Shown: positions 18,233 to 27,692, counted from the stretch's first letter. The stretch is DNA of 64,000 nt from an uncultured Rhodocyclaceae bacterium (GCA_907163075.1 CAJQTY010000001.1:2170001-2234000); one strand, 5' to 3'. Made by a program: numbers and translations. Notes: a model not told the origin generated them from the sequence alone.

Positions 18233-19506
18233 TGGCGCGCTTCCTATATTCGTTCATTTTTTATCTGGTCCAGCCGCTCGTCTGGCTGCGCCTGGCCTGG
18301 CGTGCACGCAAGCAGCCCGAGTACCTGCGGAATCTCGGCGAACGTTACGGCTTCTACGCGCGAACCGCCCCCGGCAGACTGCTCTGGCTGCATGTGGTTT
18401 CGGTCGGCGAGACGCGCGCGGCGGAGCCGCTGATCAAGGCACTACTCGACGAGTATCCGGATCATTCCGTGCTGCTCACACACATGACGCCGACCGGCCG
18501 GGCGACCGGCGGCGAACTGATCGCCAAGTACGGCGCCCGGCTGCTGCAGGCCTATCTGCCCTACGACCTGCCCGATGCCTGCGGGCGTTTCCTCGACCAC
18601 TTCAAGCCGCGGCTCGGCCTGCTTATGGAAACCGAACTGTGGCCCAACCTGATTGCCGCCTCCAGTCGCCGCCGCGTGCCGCTGTCACTGGTCAATGCCC
18701 GTCTGTCGGCCCGTTCGCAGCGCGGCTACGAGCGCTTCTCGCCGCTTATCCGTCCGGCGCTTGAACGCTTACGCGCCGTGGCCGCGCAAACTCCGGCCGA
18801 TGCGGCGCGGTTGATCGCCATCGGCGCGCGGCACGTCAGCGTTTTCGGCAACATCAAGTTCGACGTAAATCCGTCGCCGGAAAAGCTGCAGCTCGGCACC
18901 CAGTGGCGGCAGGCACTCGGCATGCGGCCGGTGTGGCTGGCCGCGAGCACGCGCGAGGGGGAAGAAGCGCTGATCCTTGAAGCGTTCGAACGCATCCGGC
19001 GGCCCGACCTGCTGCTCCTGCTCGTGCCGCGCCATCCGCAGCGCTTTGCCGAAGTGGCGGCGCTGGTTGAGCAACGCCAGCTCGCGCTTTGCCGGCGTAG
19101 CGCGGGCGCACTGCCGGACAGCGCCACGCGTGTCTGGCTCGGCGACAGCATGGGCGAAATGCCTGCCTACTTTGCGCTGGCGGACGTGGCGCTGATTGGC
19201 GGAACGCTGCTGCCCTTCGGCGGGCAGAACCTGATCGAGGCCGCCGCCTGCGGCTGCCCGGTGCTGGTCGGTCCGCACAGCTTCAATTTCGCGCAAGCCA
19301 CCGAAGACGCGATCGCCTGCGGCGCCGCGCAGCGCATCAGCGACGTCGACGACGCGGCGAGAACGGCGGAAAAACTATTGGACGATGGCGACGCGCTGCA
19401 GGCCATGCGCGCTGCCGCGACAAGCTTCAGTCAGGCGCATCGCGGCGCGACGGCCAGAACCGTCGCACTGATACGCGAAATTACGGCGCCTCGAACAGCG
19501 GATTGA
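18232..19506 (+). CDS. waaA: 3-deoxy-D-manno-octulosonic acid (Kdo) transferase
   Basis: A 424-aa GT30 protein with an N-terminal membrane anchor (FLYSFIFYLVQPLVWLRL), HVVSVGETRAAEPLI, THMTPTGRATG, METELWPNLI, FGNIKFD and the C-terminal GGTLLPFGGQNLIEAAACG. It transfers Kdo from CMP-Kdo to lipid A precursor, the first step of core synthesis. It starts on the last base of waaC. Its 3' end overlaps the convergent tolC-like gene by 26 bases. Confidence 0.96.
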   Translation: MARFLYSFIFYLVQPLVWLRLAWRARKQPEYLRNLGERYGFYARTAPGRLLWLHVVSVGETRAAEPLIKALLDEYPDHSVLLTHMTPTGRATGGELIAKYGARLLQAYLPYDLPDACGRFLDHFKPRLGLLMETELWPNLIAASSRRRVPLSLVNARLSARSQRGYERFSPLIRPALERLRAVAAQTPADAARLIAIGARHVSVFGNIKFDVNPSPEKLQLGTQWRQALGMRPVWLAASTREGEEALILEAFERIRRPDLLLLLVPRHPQRFAEVAALVEQRQLALCRRSAGALPDSATRVWLGDSMGEMPAYFALADVALIGGTLLPFGGQNLIEAAACGCPVLVGPHSFNFAQATEDAIACGAAQRISDVDDAARTAEKLLDDGDALQAMRAAATSFSQAHRGATARTVALIREITAPRTAD

Positions 19507-20812
19507 TCTGTTCCAGGTCGACCTCGCCAAGCGAACCGACCGACGCCTTCAGCTTGAGTTGCGAAAGCAGGGTATCGAAACGCGCCTTGGCCAGGTCGCG
19601 TTTGGTGACATAGACCTGATTCTCGGCGTTGAGCACGTCGATATTGATGCGCACGCCGACTTCGTAACCCAGCTTGTTCGACGCCAGCGCACTGGTGCTC
19701 GAAATCAGCGCCGCGTCCAGTGCCCGCACCTGGGCCAGGCCATTGACCACGCCGAGGAAGGATTGCTGCGCATTGAGCGCCGACGTCCGTTTGGCGTTTT
19801 CCAGCGCGGCCTCGGCGGCCGTGCGGTTGGCCTCCGCCTCGCGCGTCTTGGAGTTGACGTAACCCCCCTGGAAAATCGGAATGTTGAGCTGCAGGCCAAT
19901 ATTGCGCATATCGGTGCCGACCTTGGATTCGAAGCCAAGCGCGGAATTGCTGTTGCCGTAGTTGGCCACCGCATCGAGTGTCGGGTAATGCCCGGCGCGC
20001 GTGCGCTCGACTTCCTTGGCGGCGACCTCGGCGGCGGCCTGCTGCGCCTGCACCGTGAAACTGTCCTTCTCGGCGGCATCGACCCATTTGTCCAGGCTGG
20101 CCGGTTGCGGCGGCTTGAGTTCGGCCTGCGCCTTGAGCCGGTTGAGTTCCCCGGAATCCTTGCCGACAATGACGCGCAGCGCATAACGTTTCACATCCAG
20201 ATCGCTTTCGGCGGCGATTTCCTGTGCGCTGGCCAGATCGAAGCGCGCCTGTGCTTCCTGCGAATCGGTGATGGTCGCGGTCCCGACTTCGAAGTTCTTC
20301 TTGGCCTGCTCGAGTTGCTGCGAAATGGCCTGTTTGTTGGCACGCACAGCCTTGAGATTCTCCTGCGCGTAAAGCACGTCGAAGTAGGCCTGGGCGACGC
20401 GCAGAATCAGGTCCTGCGAGGCCTGCGCAAAATTGGCCTCGGCCTGCACGACCTGCAGCTTGCCCTGGCCGTACTGCACGAAGTTCTGCCAGCGGAACAG
20501 CGGCTGCGTGAGGTTGACGTTATAGGCGTTGGTATTGAAGTCGCGGTTCACTTTCGGCTGATTGTCCGGGCGGTATGTGTTTTCGTTCCACACGGTATTG
20601 GCCGTTGCGCCGATCGTCGGCAACAAGCCGGAAAGCCCTTGCGGCCCCTTTTCACGCCCGGCATCAGCCGCTGCACGAGCGGCCGCATATTGCTGGTCGT
20701 TGCTCAACGCCTCCCGATAGACCTGCAGGAGGTCTGTCGAAAACGCTGGCGACGCCGAAAACAGCGCCGCCAGCAGGAGAGTCAGGCGGCTTGCCGAAGG
20801 CTTGAATTGCAT
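19481..20812 (-). CDS. tolC: TolC-family outer membrane efflux protein
   Basis: A 443-aa outer-membrane channel protein from the ATG at 20812, which has GAGG nine bases upstream; an in-frame upstream ATG at 20866 would add 18 residues before the signal peptide and is less likely. The signal peptide is SRLTLLLAALFSASPAFS. The rest shows the two TolC repeats, with long alpha-helical stretches (for example ILRVAQAYFDVLYAQENL and the equivalent NAQQSFLGVVNGLAQVRAL) and the typical VGVRINIDVLNAENQVY. It probably completes an RND or type I export system; the RND pump genes lie just upstream on the same strand. Confidence 0.93.
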   Translation of the reverse strand: MQFKPSASRLTLLLAALFSASPAFSTDLLQVYREALSNDQQYAAARAAADAGREKGPQGLSGLLPTIGATANTVWNENTYRPDNQPKVNRDFNTNAYNVNLTQPLFRWQNFVQYGQGKLQVVQAEANFAQASQDLILRVAQAYFDVLYAQENLKAVRANKQAISQQLEQAKKNFEVGTATITDSQEAQARFDLASAQEIAAESDLDVKRYALRVIVGKDSGELNRLKAQAELKPPQPASLDKWVDAAEKDSFTVQAQQAAAEVAAKEVERTRAGHYPTLDAVANYGNSNSALGFESKVGTDMRNIGLQLNIPIFQGGYVNSKTREAEANRTAAEAALENAKRTSALNAQQSFLGVVNGLAQVRALDAALISSTSALASNKLGYEVGVRINIDVLNAENQVYVTKRDLAKARFDTLLSQLKLKASVGSLGEVDLEQINPLFEAP

Positions 20813-20834
20813 GGTGCGAACCTCGTTGAAAAAA

Positions 20835-21503
20835 CTAAAAAACAAACTTGTCGCGTTGCATCGCATTGGTCAGTGGGGCGACAACGGTTTCGAAAACGCT
20901 GATGGTATTGAAAGCGTTCTCCTCGGTCCGCGTCACCAGTTGCATCTGCATGGCCGGCGCCTCGCCGACAATGGCCACCAGGCGGCCGCCGATCTTGAGC
21001 TGGCGAAGCATTGATTCGGGCAGCAACGGCAGCGAAGCGGAGACCACGATCGCGTCATAAGGCGGGTAGAGCGGCCAGCCCTGCGCGCCGTCGCCGAGAT
21101 CGACGCTGACATTGGCAACGCCGGCCTGCTGCAGATTCTTCCTGGCCATTTCGACCAGTACCGGATCAATTTCCACGCTATAGACAAACTCGGCCTTCGC
21201 GGCGAGCAGGGCGGCCATGTAGCCGCTGCCGCTGCCAATCTCCAGCACGATGTCGGTGTTCTTGACGCTCAGCTCTTGCAGCATGCGGGCTTCTATCTTT
21301 GGCGCCAGCATCTTCTGGCCCTGGCCGAGGGGAACTTCGACGTCGGCGAAAGCCAGCGCCTTGTAGGCCTCGGGCACGAAATCCTCGCGCTTGACGACCG
21401 ACAGCAGGCTAAGAACGGTCGGGTCCAGGACCTCCCAGGGACGGATCTGCTGCTCAATCATATTGAAACGTGCTTGCTCGATGTCCATCGTCACTGCGGC
21501 CAT
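20835..21503 (-). CDS. pcm: protein-L-isoaspartate O-methyltransferase family
   Basis: A roughly 222-aa PCMT-family methyltransferase: FNMIEQQIRPWEVLDPTVL, FVPEAYKALAFADVEVPLGQGQKMLAPKIEARML, then the SAM motif DIVLEIGSGSGYMAALLA and YDAIVVSASLPLLPE. It repairs isoaspartyl residues in damaged proteins, or at least belongs to that family. Three in-frame starts exist (GTG 21518, ATG 21503, ATG 21488); 21503 is chosen because GGGGA precedes it. It lies 22 bases before tolC, an arrangement known from betaproteobacteria, and may be cotranscribed with it. Confidence 0.9.
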   Translation of the reverse strand: MAAVTMDIEQARFNMIEQQIRPWEVLDPTVLSLLSVVKREDFVPEAYKALAFADVEVPLGQGQKMLAPKIEARMLQELSVKNTDIVLEIGSGSGYMAALLAAKAEFVYSVEIDPVLVEMARKNLQQAGVANVSVDLGDGAQGWPLYPPYDAIVVSASLPLLPESMLRQLKIGGRLVAIVGEAPAMQMQLVTRTEENAFNTISVFETVVAPLTNAMQRDKFVF

Positions 21504-21567
21504 AGTATTCCCCATCACAAGGTTTATATTAGCACAAACTAATATTCGTTGATGCGATAACAGGTCA

Positions 21568-24500
21568 TTATACCTTGACCCGATACCAGGCTGCGTAGAG
21601 CGCCGGCAGGAAAAACACCGTTAGCATCGTGGCCACGATCAGGCCGCCCATGATGGCCACCGCCATGGGACCCCAGAAAACGCTGCGGGTCAATGGGATC
21701 ATTGCCAGAATGGCTGCCGCCGCGGTCAGCATGATCGGACGGAAACGGCGCACGGTCGACCCGACGATGGCTTCCCGGGTCGGTTTGCCGGCTTTTTCGT
21801 CCTGTTCGATCTGGTCGACGAGAATCACCGAGTTGCGCATGATCATCCCGGACAGGGCGATCACGCCGAGGTTGGCGACAAAGCCGAACGGCACTTTGAA
21901 CACCAGCAGTGCAATCGCCACACCAATCAGGCCGAGCGGTGCGGTAAGCAGGACGAGGACAGTACGCCCGATACTCTGCAACTGGATCATCAGCAGGGTG
22001 ATGACGGCGATCAGCATCATCGGCATGACGGCCTTGATCGAAGCCTCCCCCTTCGCCGACTCCTCGCTCGCGCCACCGAGTTCGATGCGGAATCCGGGCG
22101 GCAGCCTGTCGCGCACGGCGTCGAGCTGCGGGTTGATCTGCGCCGAAACCACGGGCGCCTGAACGTTGTCGCGAATGTCGGCACGGACAATGACGGTCGG
22201 CAGCCGGTTGCGGCGACTGATCAGCCCGTCTTCGAGTTCGTAATGAATCTTCGCCACCTGGGCCAGCGGCACATAGCGGCCGCTGGCCGTTCGGATAGTG
22301 AGGTCGGCCAGCGCCGACAGGCGCGCCCGCTCGTCGCCCGTGGCCCGCACCACGACATCGACCAGCTGGTCGCCGTCGCGAACTTGCGTGATGCTCGTTC
22401 CGGACAGCATCAGGTTGATCGAGTTGGATAGTTCCAGCGTGCTGACGCCGAGCACCCGCGCGCGGTCCTGATCGATTTCCAGGCGCACCACCTTGGCCAT
22501 TTCGTTCCAGTCGAAATTGACGCCCTTGACGTGCGGGTTGGCGCGCATGATGCCGGCCACGTCTTCGGCGGCCCGGCGCAGTGCGTCGAGATTCTCGCCG
22601 GAAACGCGGAACTGGACCGGGTAACCGACCGGCGGGCCGTTCTCCAGGCGCAATACACGTACGCGCGTATTAGCCATTCCGGCATCCCAGCCGGCATTGT
22701 CGGTCGAAAAATGCGTTTCCAGCCGCTGCTTCAAATCCTCACGCGCCTTGATGCCGTGGGTGACGACGACGAACTGGGCAAAGTTGTCGTTGAACAACTG
22801 CTGGTCAAGCGGCAGATAGAAGCGTGGGCTGCCGTTGCCGATATAGCTGGCAAAGTGCTTTACCGACTTATTCATCTCCGGATCGTTGAGCAGCAGTTGC
22901 TCTATTTTCATGGCCTGCGTCTCGGTGGCCTTGAGCGATCCGCCTTGCGGCAGCCAGACATCGACGAGCAGTTCCGGACGGCCGGAGGCTGGGAAGAACT
23001 GTTTCTGCACCCCGGCAGTGAGCGCCACCAGCGACAGCGCAAAGGCCGCCAGCGTGGCGCCGATCACCAGCCAGCGGCGCCGAACGCACCACTCGACGCT
23101 GGCCCGCACGCGGCGATAGAACGGCGTTTCGTAGATGTCGCCGCCATGCTGCAGCGCCTTGGCCTGCAACTGCTTTGCATTCAGTATCTTGTAACCGAGA
23201 TAGGGCGTGAATACCACCGCCACTAGCCAGGAGACGATCAACGCTATGCTCACCACGGCAAAGATCGAGAAGGTGTATTCCCCGGCGCTGGACCGGGCAA
23301 AACCGACCGGCGTAAAGCCGGCGGCGGTGATCAGCGTGCCGGTGAGCATCGGAAAGGCCGTCGACGTGTAGGCAAAGGTCGCCGCCCGGAAGCGGTCCCA
23401 GCCTTGTTCCATTTTGACCACCATCATCTCGACGGCGATGATCGCGTCGTCGACCAGCAAACCGAGCGCAATGATCAAAGCGCCAAGAGAGATGCGCTGC
23501 AAATCGATACCGAACAGTTCCATCAGCAGAAAGGTGATCGCCAGTACCAGCGGGATCGACAGCGCGACCACCGTCCCCGTGCGCAAGCCCAGGCTGAGGA
23601 AGGAGACGGCGAGTACGATGATCACCGCCTCGCTGAGCGACGACATGAACAGGCTGATCGACTGGCGGACAACTTCGGGCTGGTCGGCCAGCACGTGAAT
23701 GTCGATGCCCTGCGGGAGTTCCTGCTGCAGGCGCGCCACCTCGCTGCGCAGGTGATCGCCGAGCTTGATCACATCGGCACCCTTGTTCATCGCCACGGCG
23801 ATGCCGACCGCCGCCTGCCCCTGTACGCGCATGCGCGGCGCCGGCGGATCGACCAGACCGCGCTTGACGCTGGCGATGTCGCCCAGCCGGAAAAGCCGTC
23901 CCCCGGCCTGGACGCCGAGCGCGCGCACACTTTCAAGCGAGCCCAGATCGCCGCTCACCCGCAGCCGCACGCGATCCGACGCCGTCTCGAAGAAGCCGGC
24001 GGGGGCCATGGCGTTCTGCTTTTGCAGCGCGTCGAAAATCATCAGCGGATCGAGGCCAAGTGTCGCCAGCTTGGCGTGCGAGATTTCGACGAAGATTTTC
24101 TCGTCCTGCACGCCCACCAGCTCAACCTTCTTGACCTCCGGCACCAGGCGCAACTCGCGCGCCAGCCGATCGGCCTCCTGGCGCAGGCGGGGCAGGTCGA
24201 AGCCGTCGCCGGTCAGGGCGAAGATATTGATGAAGGTCTCGCCGAATTCGTCGTTGATGAACGGCCCCTGGACACTGGCCGGGAAGCTGTGCCGGATGTC
24301 GCCGATTTTCTTGCGCACCTGGTACCAGGCTTCCGGCACCTCCTTCTTCGGCGTGTAGTCCTTCAGGATGATGAAGACCAGCGACTCGCCGGCTTTCGAA
24401 TTGGAGCGGATGACGTCGGCCCACGGCACTTCCTGAAGTTTCTTTTCGATGCGCTCGGTGACCAGCAGTTCGACCTCGCGCGCCGTCGCGCCGGGCCACA

Positions 24501-24657
24501 GTGTGCGCACGACCATCGCCTTGAAGGTGAAATCCGGGTCCTCGGCACGCCCCAGCTTGAAGTACGAAAGCACGCCGCCGAGCATCAACACGACGATCAG
24601 GTAGGCCACCATCGAACGGTGGCGCAGTGCCCATTCCGAGAGATTGAGATGCGTCAT
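21568..24657 (-). CDS. RND-type efflux permease
   Basis: A 1029-aa inner-membrane proton antiporter of the AcrB/MexB-like (HAE/ACR_tran) superfamily. The ATG at 24657 (MTHLNLSEWALRHRSMVAYL) overlaps the membrane-fusion gene stop by 4 bases; the frame is open further upstream but only as an antisense shadow. Features: first helix after residue 15, two large periplasmic loops, and the central helices with LGLLVDDAIIAVEMM (the proton-relay Asp pair) and the second half repeat GLIGVAIALLVFKVPFGFVANLGVIALSGMI. It pumps drugs or other compounds with the adjacent adaptor and probably TolC. Confidence 0.95.
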   Translation of the reverse strand: MTHLNLSEWALRHRSMVAYLIVVLMLGGVLSYFKLGRAEDPDFTFKAMVVRTLWPGATAREVELLVTERIEKKLQEVPWADVIRSNSKAGESLVFIILKDYTPKKEVPEAWYQVRKKIGDIRHSFPASVQGPFINDEFGETFINIFALTGDGFDLPRLRQEADRLARELRLVPEVKKVELVGVQDEKIFVEISHAKLATLGLDPLMIFDALQKQNAMAPAGFFETASDRVRLRVSGDLGSLESVRALGVQAGGRLFRLGDIASVKRGLVDPPAPRMRVQGQAAVGIAVAMNKGADVIKLGDHLRSEVARLQQELPQGIDIHVLADQPEVVRQSISLFMSSLSEAVIIVLAVSFLSLGLRTGTVVALSIPLVLAITFLLMELFGIDLQRISLGALIIALGLLVDDAIIAVEMMVVKMEQGWDRFRAATFAYTSTAFPMLTGTLITAAGFTPVGFARSSAGEYTFSIFAVVSIALIVSWLVAVVFTPYLGYKILNAKQLQAKALQHGGDIYETPFYRRVRASVEWCVRRRWLVIGATLAAFALSLVALTAGVQKQFFPASGRPELLVDVWLPQGGSLKATETQAMKIEQLLLNDPEMNKSVKHFASYIGNGSPRFYLPLDQQLFNDNFAQFVVVTHGIKAREDLKQRLETHFSTDNAGWDAGMANTRVRVLRLENGPPVGYPVQFRVSGENLDALRRAAEDVAGIMRANPHVKGVNFDWNEMAKVVRLEIDQDRARVLGVSTLELSNSINLMLSGTSITQVRDGDQLVDVVVRATGDERARLSALADLTIRTASGRYVPLAQVAKIHYELEDGLISRRNRLPTVIVRADIRDNVQAPVVSAQINPQLDAVRDRLPPGFRIELGGASEESAKGEASIKAVMPMMLIAVITLLMIQLQSIGRTVLVLLTAPLGLIGVAIALLVFKVPFGFVANLGVIALSGMIMRNSVILVDQIEQDEKAGKPTREAIVGSTVRRFRPIMLTAAAAILAMIPLTRSVFWGPMAVAIMGGLIVATMLTVFFLPALYAAWYRVKV

Positions 24658-25721
24658 TTGCCCGGCGTCGCGGCGGGCGCCGCCGCCTGATCGACAACCC
24701 TGATCCTCTCGCCGGCGGTCAGCTTGTGCACGCCGGCGATGACGATGCGTTCGCCGGCGCGCACGCCGCTCGCCAGGACGGCGCTCGTTTCCCCGTACGA
24801 CGCCACCACTACCGGCCGCAGCGTCACCGTTTCGTCGGCGCCGACGATCCACAGCGCCGGCTTGCCCGCGAGCTGGAAAATCGCCGTCAGCGGCACGCTC
24901 AGCGCGGCATCGGCGGCACCCCCACCCTGATCGCGGAAAAACCTGACTGTCGCCGTCATGCCCAGGAGCACCCGGGCGTCCGGCTTGACGATGGCGACCC
25001 GCGCCGCGTAGGTGCGCGTCGCCGGATCGGCCATCGGCGACAGCTCGCGCAAAACTGCCGGGTAGCGGGCCTGCGCGTCGGCCCACAGGCGAACTTCGGC
25101 CGCCTCGAGCCGGCGCAACTCTGGCACGCGCGCTTCGGGGATGGCCACCGCCACTTCCAGCGTATCGGTTCGCGCCAGGCGCATCACGGTCTGTCCGGCG
25201 GCGACGACCTGGCCGATCTCGGCCGCCACCAGTTCGACGACGCCCGCCTGTTCTGCCCGCAAAACGGTGTAGGCGCTCTGGTTGCGCGCCAGGTCGGCCT
25301 GTGCCCGGGTCGCCTTAAAGGCGGTTTCCTTGGCCTCCAGCGCCGCCTGGCTAACGAAATTCTTGCCGCGCAGCTCCCGGTAACGGCGCACCTCGGCTTC
25401 GGCCAGCTCCAGTTGCGCGCTGGCCGCTGCGGCCGACAGCGCGGTATCGGCCGGATCCAGCCGGGCCAGGACGTCGCCGGCGCGGACCCGCGCGCCGGCA
25501 TCGACCAGGCGGGCGGCAATCTTGCCGGAAATCCGGAAGCCAAGCGGCGTCTCGTAGCGCGAGCGCACTTCGCCGGAATACGTCGCCTCCACGCTGTCGG
25601 CCGTGGCGCCGAGCACGCTGGTCAGTACCGGGCGCAAAGGCTCGGGCGGAGGCGGCTGGTCGCAGGCGGCGAGCAGGCAAAGCGTACAAAGAAAAAGACG
25701 ACGCAACACGACCGGGTTCAT
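24654..25721 (-). CDS. RND efflux periplasmic adaptor (membrane fusion) lipoprotein
   Basis: A 355-aa AcrA/MexA-type membrane fusion protein from the ATG at 25721, preceded by AAGGCAAGGA. The N-terminus ends in the lipobox LCLLAAC, so it is probably a lipoprotein. The lipoyl halves are GFRISGKIAARLVDAGARVRAGDVLARLD and AEQAGVVELVAAEIGQVVAAGQTVMRLA flanking a coiled-coil hairpin, followed by beta-barrel and membrane-proximal segments. It bridges the RND pump and an outer-membrane channel. ATGA overlaps join it to tetR upstream and the pump gene downstream. Confidence 0.94.
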   Translation of the reverse strand: MNPVVLRRLFLCTLCLLAACDQPPPPEPLRPVLTSVLGATADSVEATYSGEVRSRYETPLGFRISGKIAARLVDAGARVRAGDVLARLDPADTALSAAAASAQLELAEAEVRRYRELRGKNFVSQAALEAKETAFKATRAQADLARNQSAYTVLRAEQAGVVELVAAEIGQVVAAGQTVMRLARTDTLEVAVAIPEARVPELRRLEAAEVRLWADAQARYPAVLRELSPMADPATRTYAARVAIVKPDARVLLGMTATVRFFRDQGGGAADAALSVPLTAIFQLAGKPALWIVGADETVTLRPVVVASYGETSAVLASGVRAGERIVIAGVHKLTAGERIRVVDQAAAPAATPGK

Positions 25722-26383
25722 TCCTTGCCTTTCTGCGTACACAGGCCCTGCGCCAACAGATCGAAATGGGTTTGCAGGAAAGCCTGCGGAGCCGTCTCCC
25801 GCCCGCAGTAACTAAGCGACGATCGCCAGATGGCCAGCATCAGCAAGGGCGCGAAGATAACGTCGATCGCCAACTCGACATCGAGCGGCCGAAATTCCCC
25901 GCGCTCGATCCCGCGCAGCAGGACAGCGCGCAGCAGGCCGCGGCCGCGCACGATCACCGTGTCGTGGTAATACTGCGCCACCTCGGGGAAATTTCTCGAC
26001 TCGGCAACGATCAGCTTGGGCACGCCGGCCAGCCGTGTGTCGCCGATCTGCTGCCACCAGCCGACAAGCAGACGGCGCACGAGTTCGAGCGACGCGCCCT
26101 CGTATTCGGCCATTTGCTGCTCGGCGGCCGCCAGCAGCGGCACGATGCCCTCTTCAACCACCGCCTTGAACAACGCTTGCTTGTTGTCGAAATAGAGGTA
26201 GAGCGTGCCTTTGGAGACGCCGGCGCGGGCCGCTATATCATCAAGCCGGGTGGCGGCAAAGCCCTTCTCGACGAAGAGATCGAGCGCCGCGGCGGTCAGT
26301 TCGGACGGCTGCTCGTCCTTGCGCCGGCGACGCGGCGTGCGTGAGACGGAAACGGTTTTTGCAGACTGGGCAGCAGGGATCAT
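25718..26383 (-). CDS. TetR-family repressor of the efflux operon
   Basis: A 221-aa TetR/AcrR regulator from the ATG at 26383. The HTH is LTAAALDLFVEKGFAATRLDDIAARAGVSKGTLYLYFDNKQALFKAV, the canonical TetR_N layout, and the C-terminal ligand domain is of the TetR_C type found beside RND pumps. It is the first gene of a tetR-MFP-RND operon with 4-base overlaps, so it probably represses its own transcript until a ligand binds. An upstream in-frame start (26446) is less likely. A GTCGGTCAGT sequence at about 26409-26418, just upstream, is a possible half-operator. Confidence 0.92.
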   Translation of the reverse strand: MIPAAQSAKTVSVSRTPRRRRKDEQPSELTAAALDLFVEKGFAATRLDDIAARAGVSKGTLYLYFDNKQALFKAVVEEGIVPLLAAAEQQMAEYEGASLELVRRLLVGWWQQIGDTRLAGVPKLIVAESRNFPEVAQYYHDTVIVRGRGLLRAVLLRGIERGEFRPLDVELAIDVIFAPLLMLAIWRSSLSYCGRETAPQAFLQTHFDLLAQGLCTQKGKE

Positions 26384-26689
26384 GCCGATCGAAAACAATA
26401 ATGAATAGTCGGTCAGTAATGTATCCGGCGCACACCGGCGAGTCAATCGTGGCCGTCGATGCGATCGTCAGGATCGTTCCGGGCGTGCGCGCGATCATCG
26501 GTCGCACGGCAGCGCGGGCCAGCAGAAAATTTGGCGGCGCGCCGTGTGTGGTGGCGCGCCTGCGGCAAGCAAAAAACCATATCGGCTGTTGGCAATCAAT
26601 TTAAAGCGGTAATATTGCCTCTCATTGGTGTCACCCACGCTGATGCGGGTTGCGTGTTTTTTTCCAGAATGCAGATAGGAGAACGAGAG
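26384..26689. promoter_or_regulatory. divergent intergenic region tetR / 26690 gene
   Basis: No gene supported. It should contain the tetR operon promoter on the minus strand and a promoter for the small plus-strand gene. The sequence AATAGTCGGTCAGTAATG (near 26404-26421) resembles TetR-type operators, but the symmetry is imperfect. Confidence 0.4.
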
Positions 26690-27100
26690 ATGAGTATTTC
26701 CGACAAGGTCCACGGTATTTCCGACAAGGTCCACGAAAACCTGGCTTACAGCAAGGCACTGATCGAGTCAGGCATCGAAGGTGCGAAAGAGGCGCGCAAG
26801 ACGGTGCTGGTACCGGAAGAAAGAAGTACCGACATGGTCGCGGCAGCCGCGCAGGAAGCGTGGCAAGCAGCAACCATCGGTGTGCTGGCCGGGGCCATTT
26901 TGGGCGTACTGACTGACGACCGCAGGCCGCTGCGCGGCGTGATCACTGGTGGTCTGCTCGGCGCGGTACTGGGCTTTGGTGGCAGCTTTGCCTGGAAGAC
27001 GCGGCCATTGACCTCGGCCATGGCGCACCAGGCCAGCAAACGCATCGGCACCGTCCGCGACGACCACTGGTTGAGCAAGCACCCGATCAACTACGGTTGA
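26690..27100 (+). CDS. small membrane-associated hypothetical protein
   Basis: A 136-aa protein starting MSISDKVHGISDKVHENLAY at an ATG with AGGAGA upstream. Residues about 55-100 form two glycine-rich hydrophobic segments (TIGVLAGAILGVLTD and GVITGGLLGAVLGFGGSFAW) like a glycine-zipper membrane hairpin; the ends are polar. No family is recognised. The N-terminus carries a perfect duplication of seven residues made by a 21-bp tandem repeat. It stands alone between the efflux operon and the LLM remnant. Confidence 0.75.
   Translation: MSISDKVHGISDKVHENLAYSKALIESGIEGAKEARKTVLVPEERSTDMVAAAAQEAWQAATIGVLAGAILGVLTDDRRPLRGVITGGLLGAVLGFGGSFAWKTRPLTSAMAHQASKRIGTVRDDHWLSKHPINYG
26694..26735 (+). repeat. 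perfect 21-bp tandem duplication in coding sequence
   Basis: A 21-base unit (26694-26714) is repeated exactly at 26715-26735, doubling the peptide ISDKVHG/E at the start of the small membrane protein. The identity is complete, so the duplication is recent or selected. Confidence 0.9.
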
Positions 27101-27262
27101 TCGACCCGGTACGTAGATGCTTGGCCTGCCTTACCCGGCCCAACTGCTCTGGGCTCGGGAAGCGAGCGTGTCGGCAACTGGCAGGCCACGCCGCCGGAAA
27201 CAAGCCTGCCCCGGTCGTTCGCAGTGCGGACATCCGCCCTGATTCCAGCCGATTGACAGCGC

Positions 27263-27508
27263 TCACCCGGCGCACGCGGCAGCAACGATGTCGAGCGAGC
27301 GCAGGCGTAGCGCCGGGTCGAAACGATCGCAAACCAGCATCAACTCATCCGCGTCCGTAGTCCACAGCAGCGCGCTGGGCCCGGGGCGCACGGTTTGCGA
27401 CCCGGCAAGCGCTTCGGCGACGCTGCCGCCCGCGCGCACGGCGACGAGGTCGAGCATGGGCAGTGGTATGTCGTGAAGTGGTTTCATGGAACGATTATCC
27501 AACGTCAT
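27263..27508 (-). pseudogene. LLM-class flavin monooxygenase with large internal deletion
   Basis: The 81-codon frame starts at an ATG (27508) behind AAGGAGG. Its first part, IPLPMLDLVAVRAGGSVAEALAGS, matches the N-terminus of bacterial luciferase-like (LLM) oxidoreductases, and the last part, QTVRPGPSALLWTTDADELMLV..RLRSLDIVA, matches their extreme C-terminus (normally some 250 residues later). The whole flavin barrel is missing, joined in frame at a GS that occurs in both ends. It is therefore a deletion remnant, not a functional enzyme, although the frame is still open and could make a short protein. Confidence 0.75.
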
Positions 27509-27692
27509 TGCCCTCCTTGCCGATCTGTCTTGCGGCGAGCCTTTGGTTGCCACGTTCGATCGAATACAACCCCGTCCGACAGCCCTTGCAGCAAGACGTT
27601 ACGTTCTGTTGCAAAACGCCGCTTGCATCCGCATGCCTTTGCCCCTATTTTGCTGATCTCGTACCGCCTACATTTTTGCACCGGATTCAAAA

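Noticed and set aside
23404-24690. A 428-aa plus-strand frame opposite the RND pump
   Set aside because: Antisense shadow of a GC-rich gene with abnormal composition.
24658-25086. Extension of the RND pump frame upstream to 25086
   Set aside because: The extra 143 residues are low-complexity Arg/Gly-rich antisense sequence overlapping the membrane fusion gene. The ATG at 24657 matches the family start.
26404-26421. TetR operator as a firm call
   Set aside because: The symmetry is too weak to define a site; noted only as a possibility in the tetR entry.
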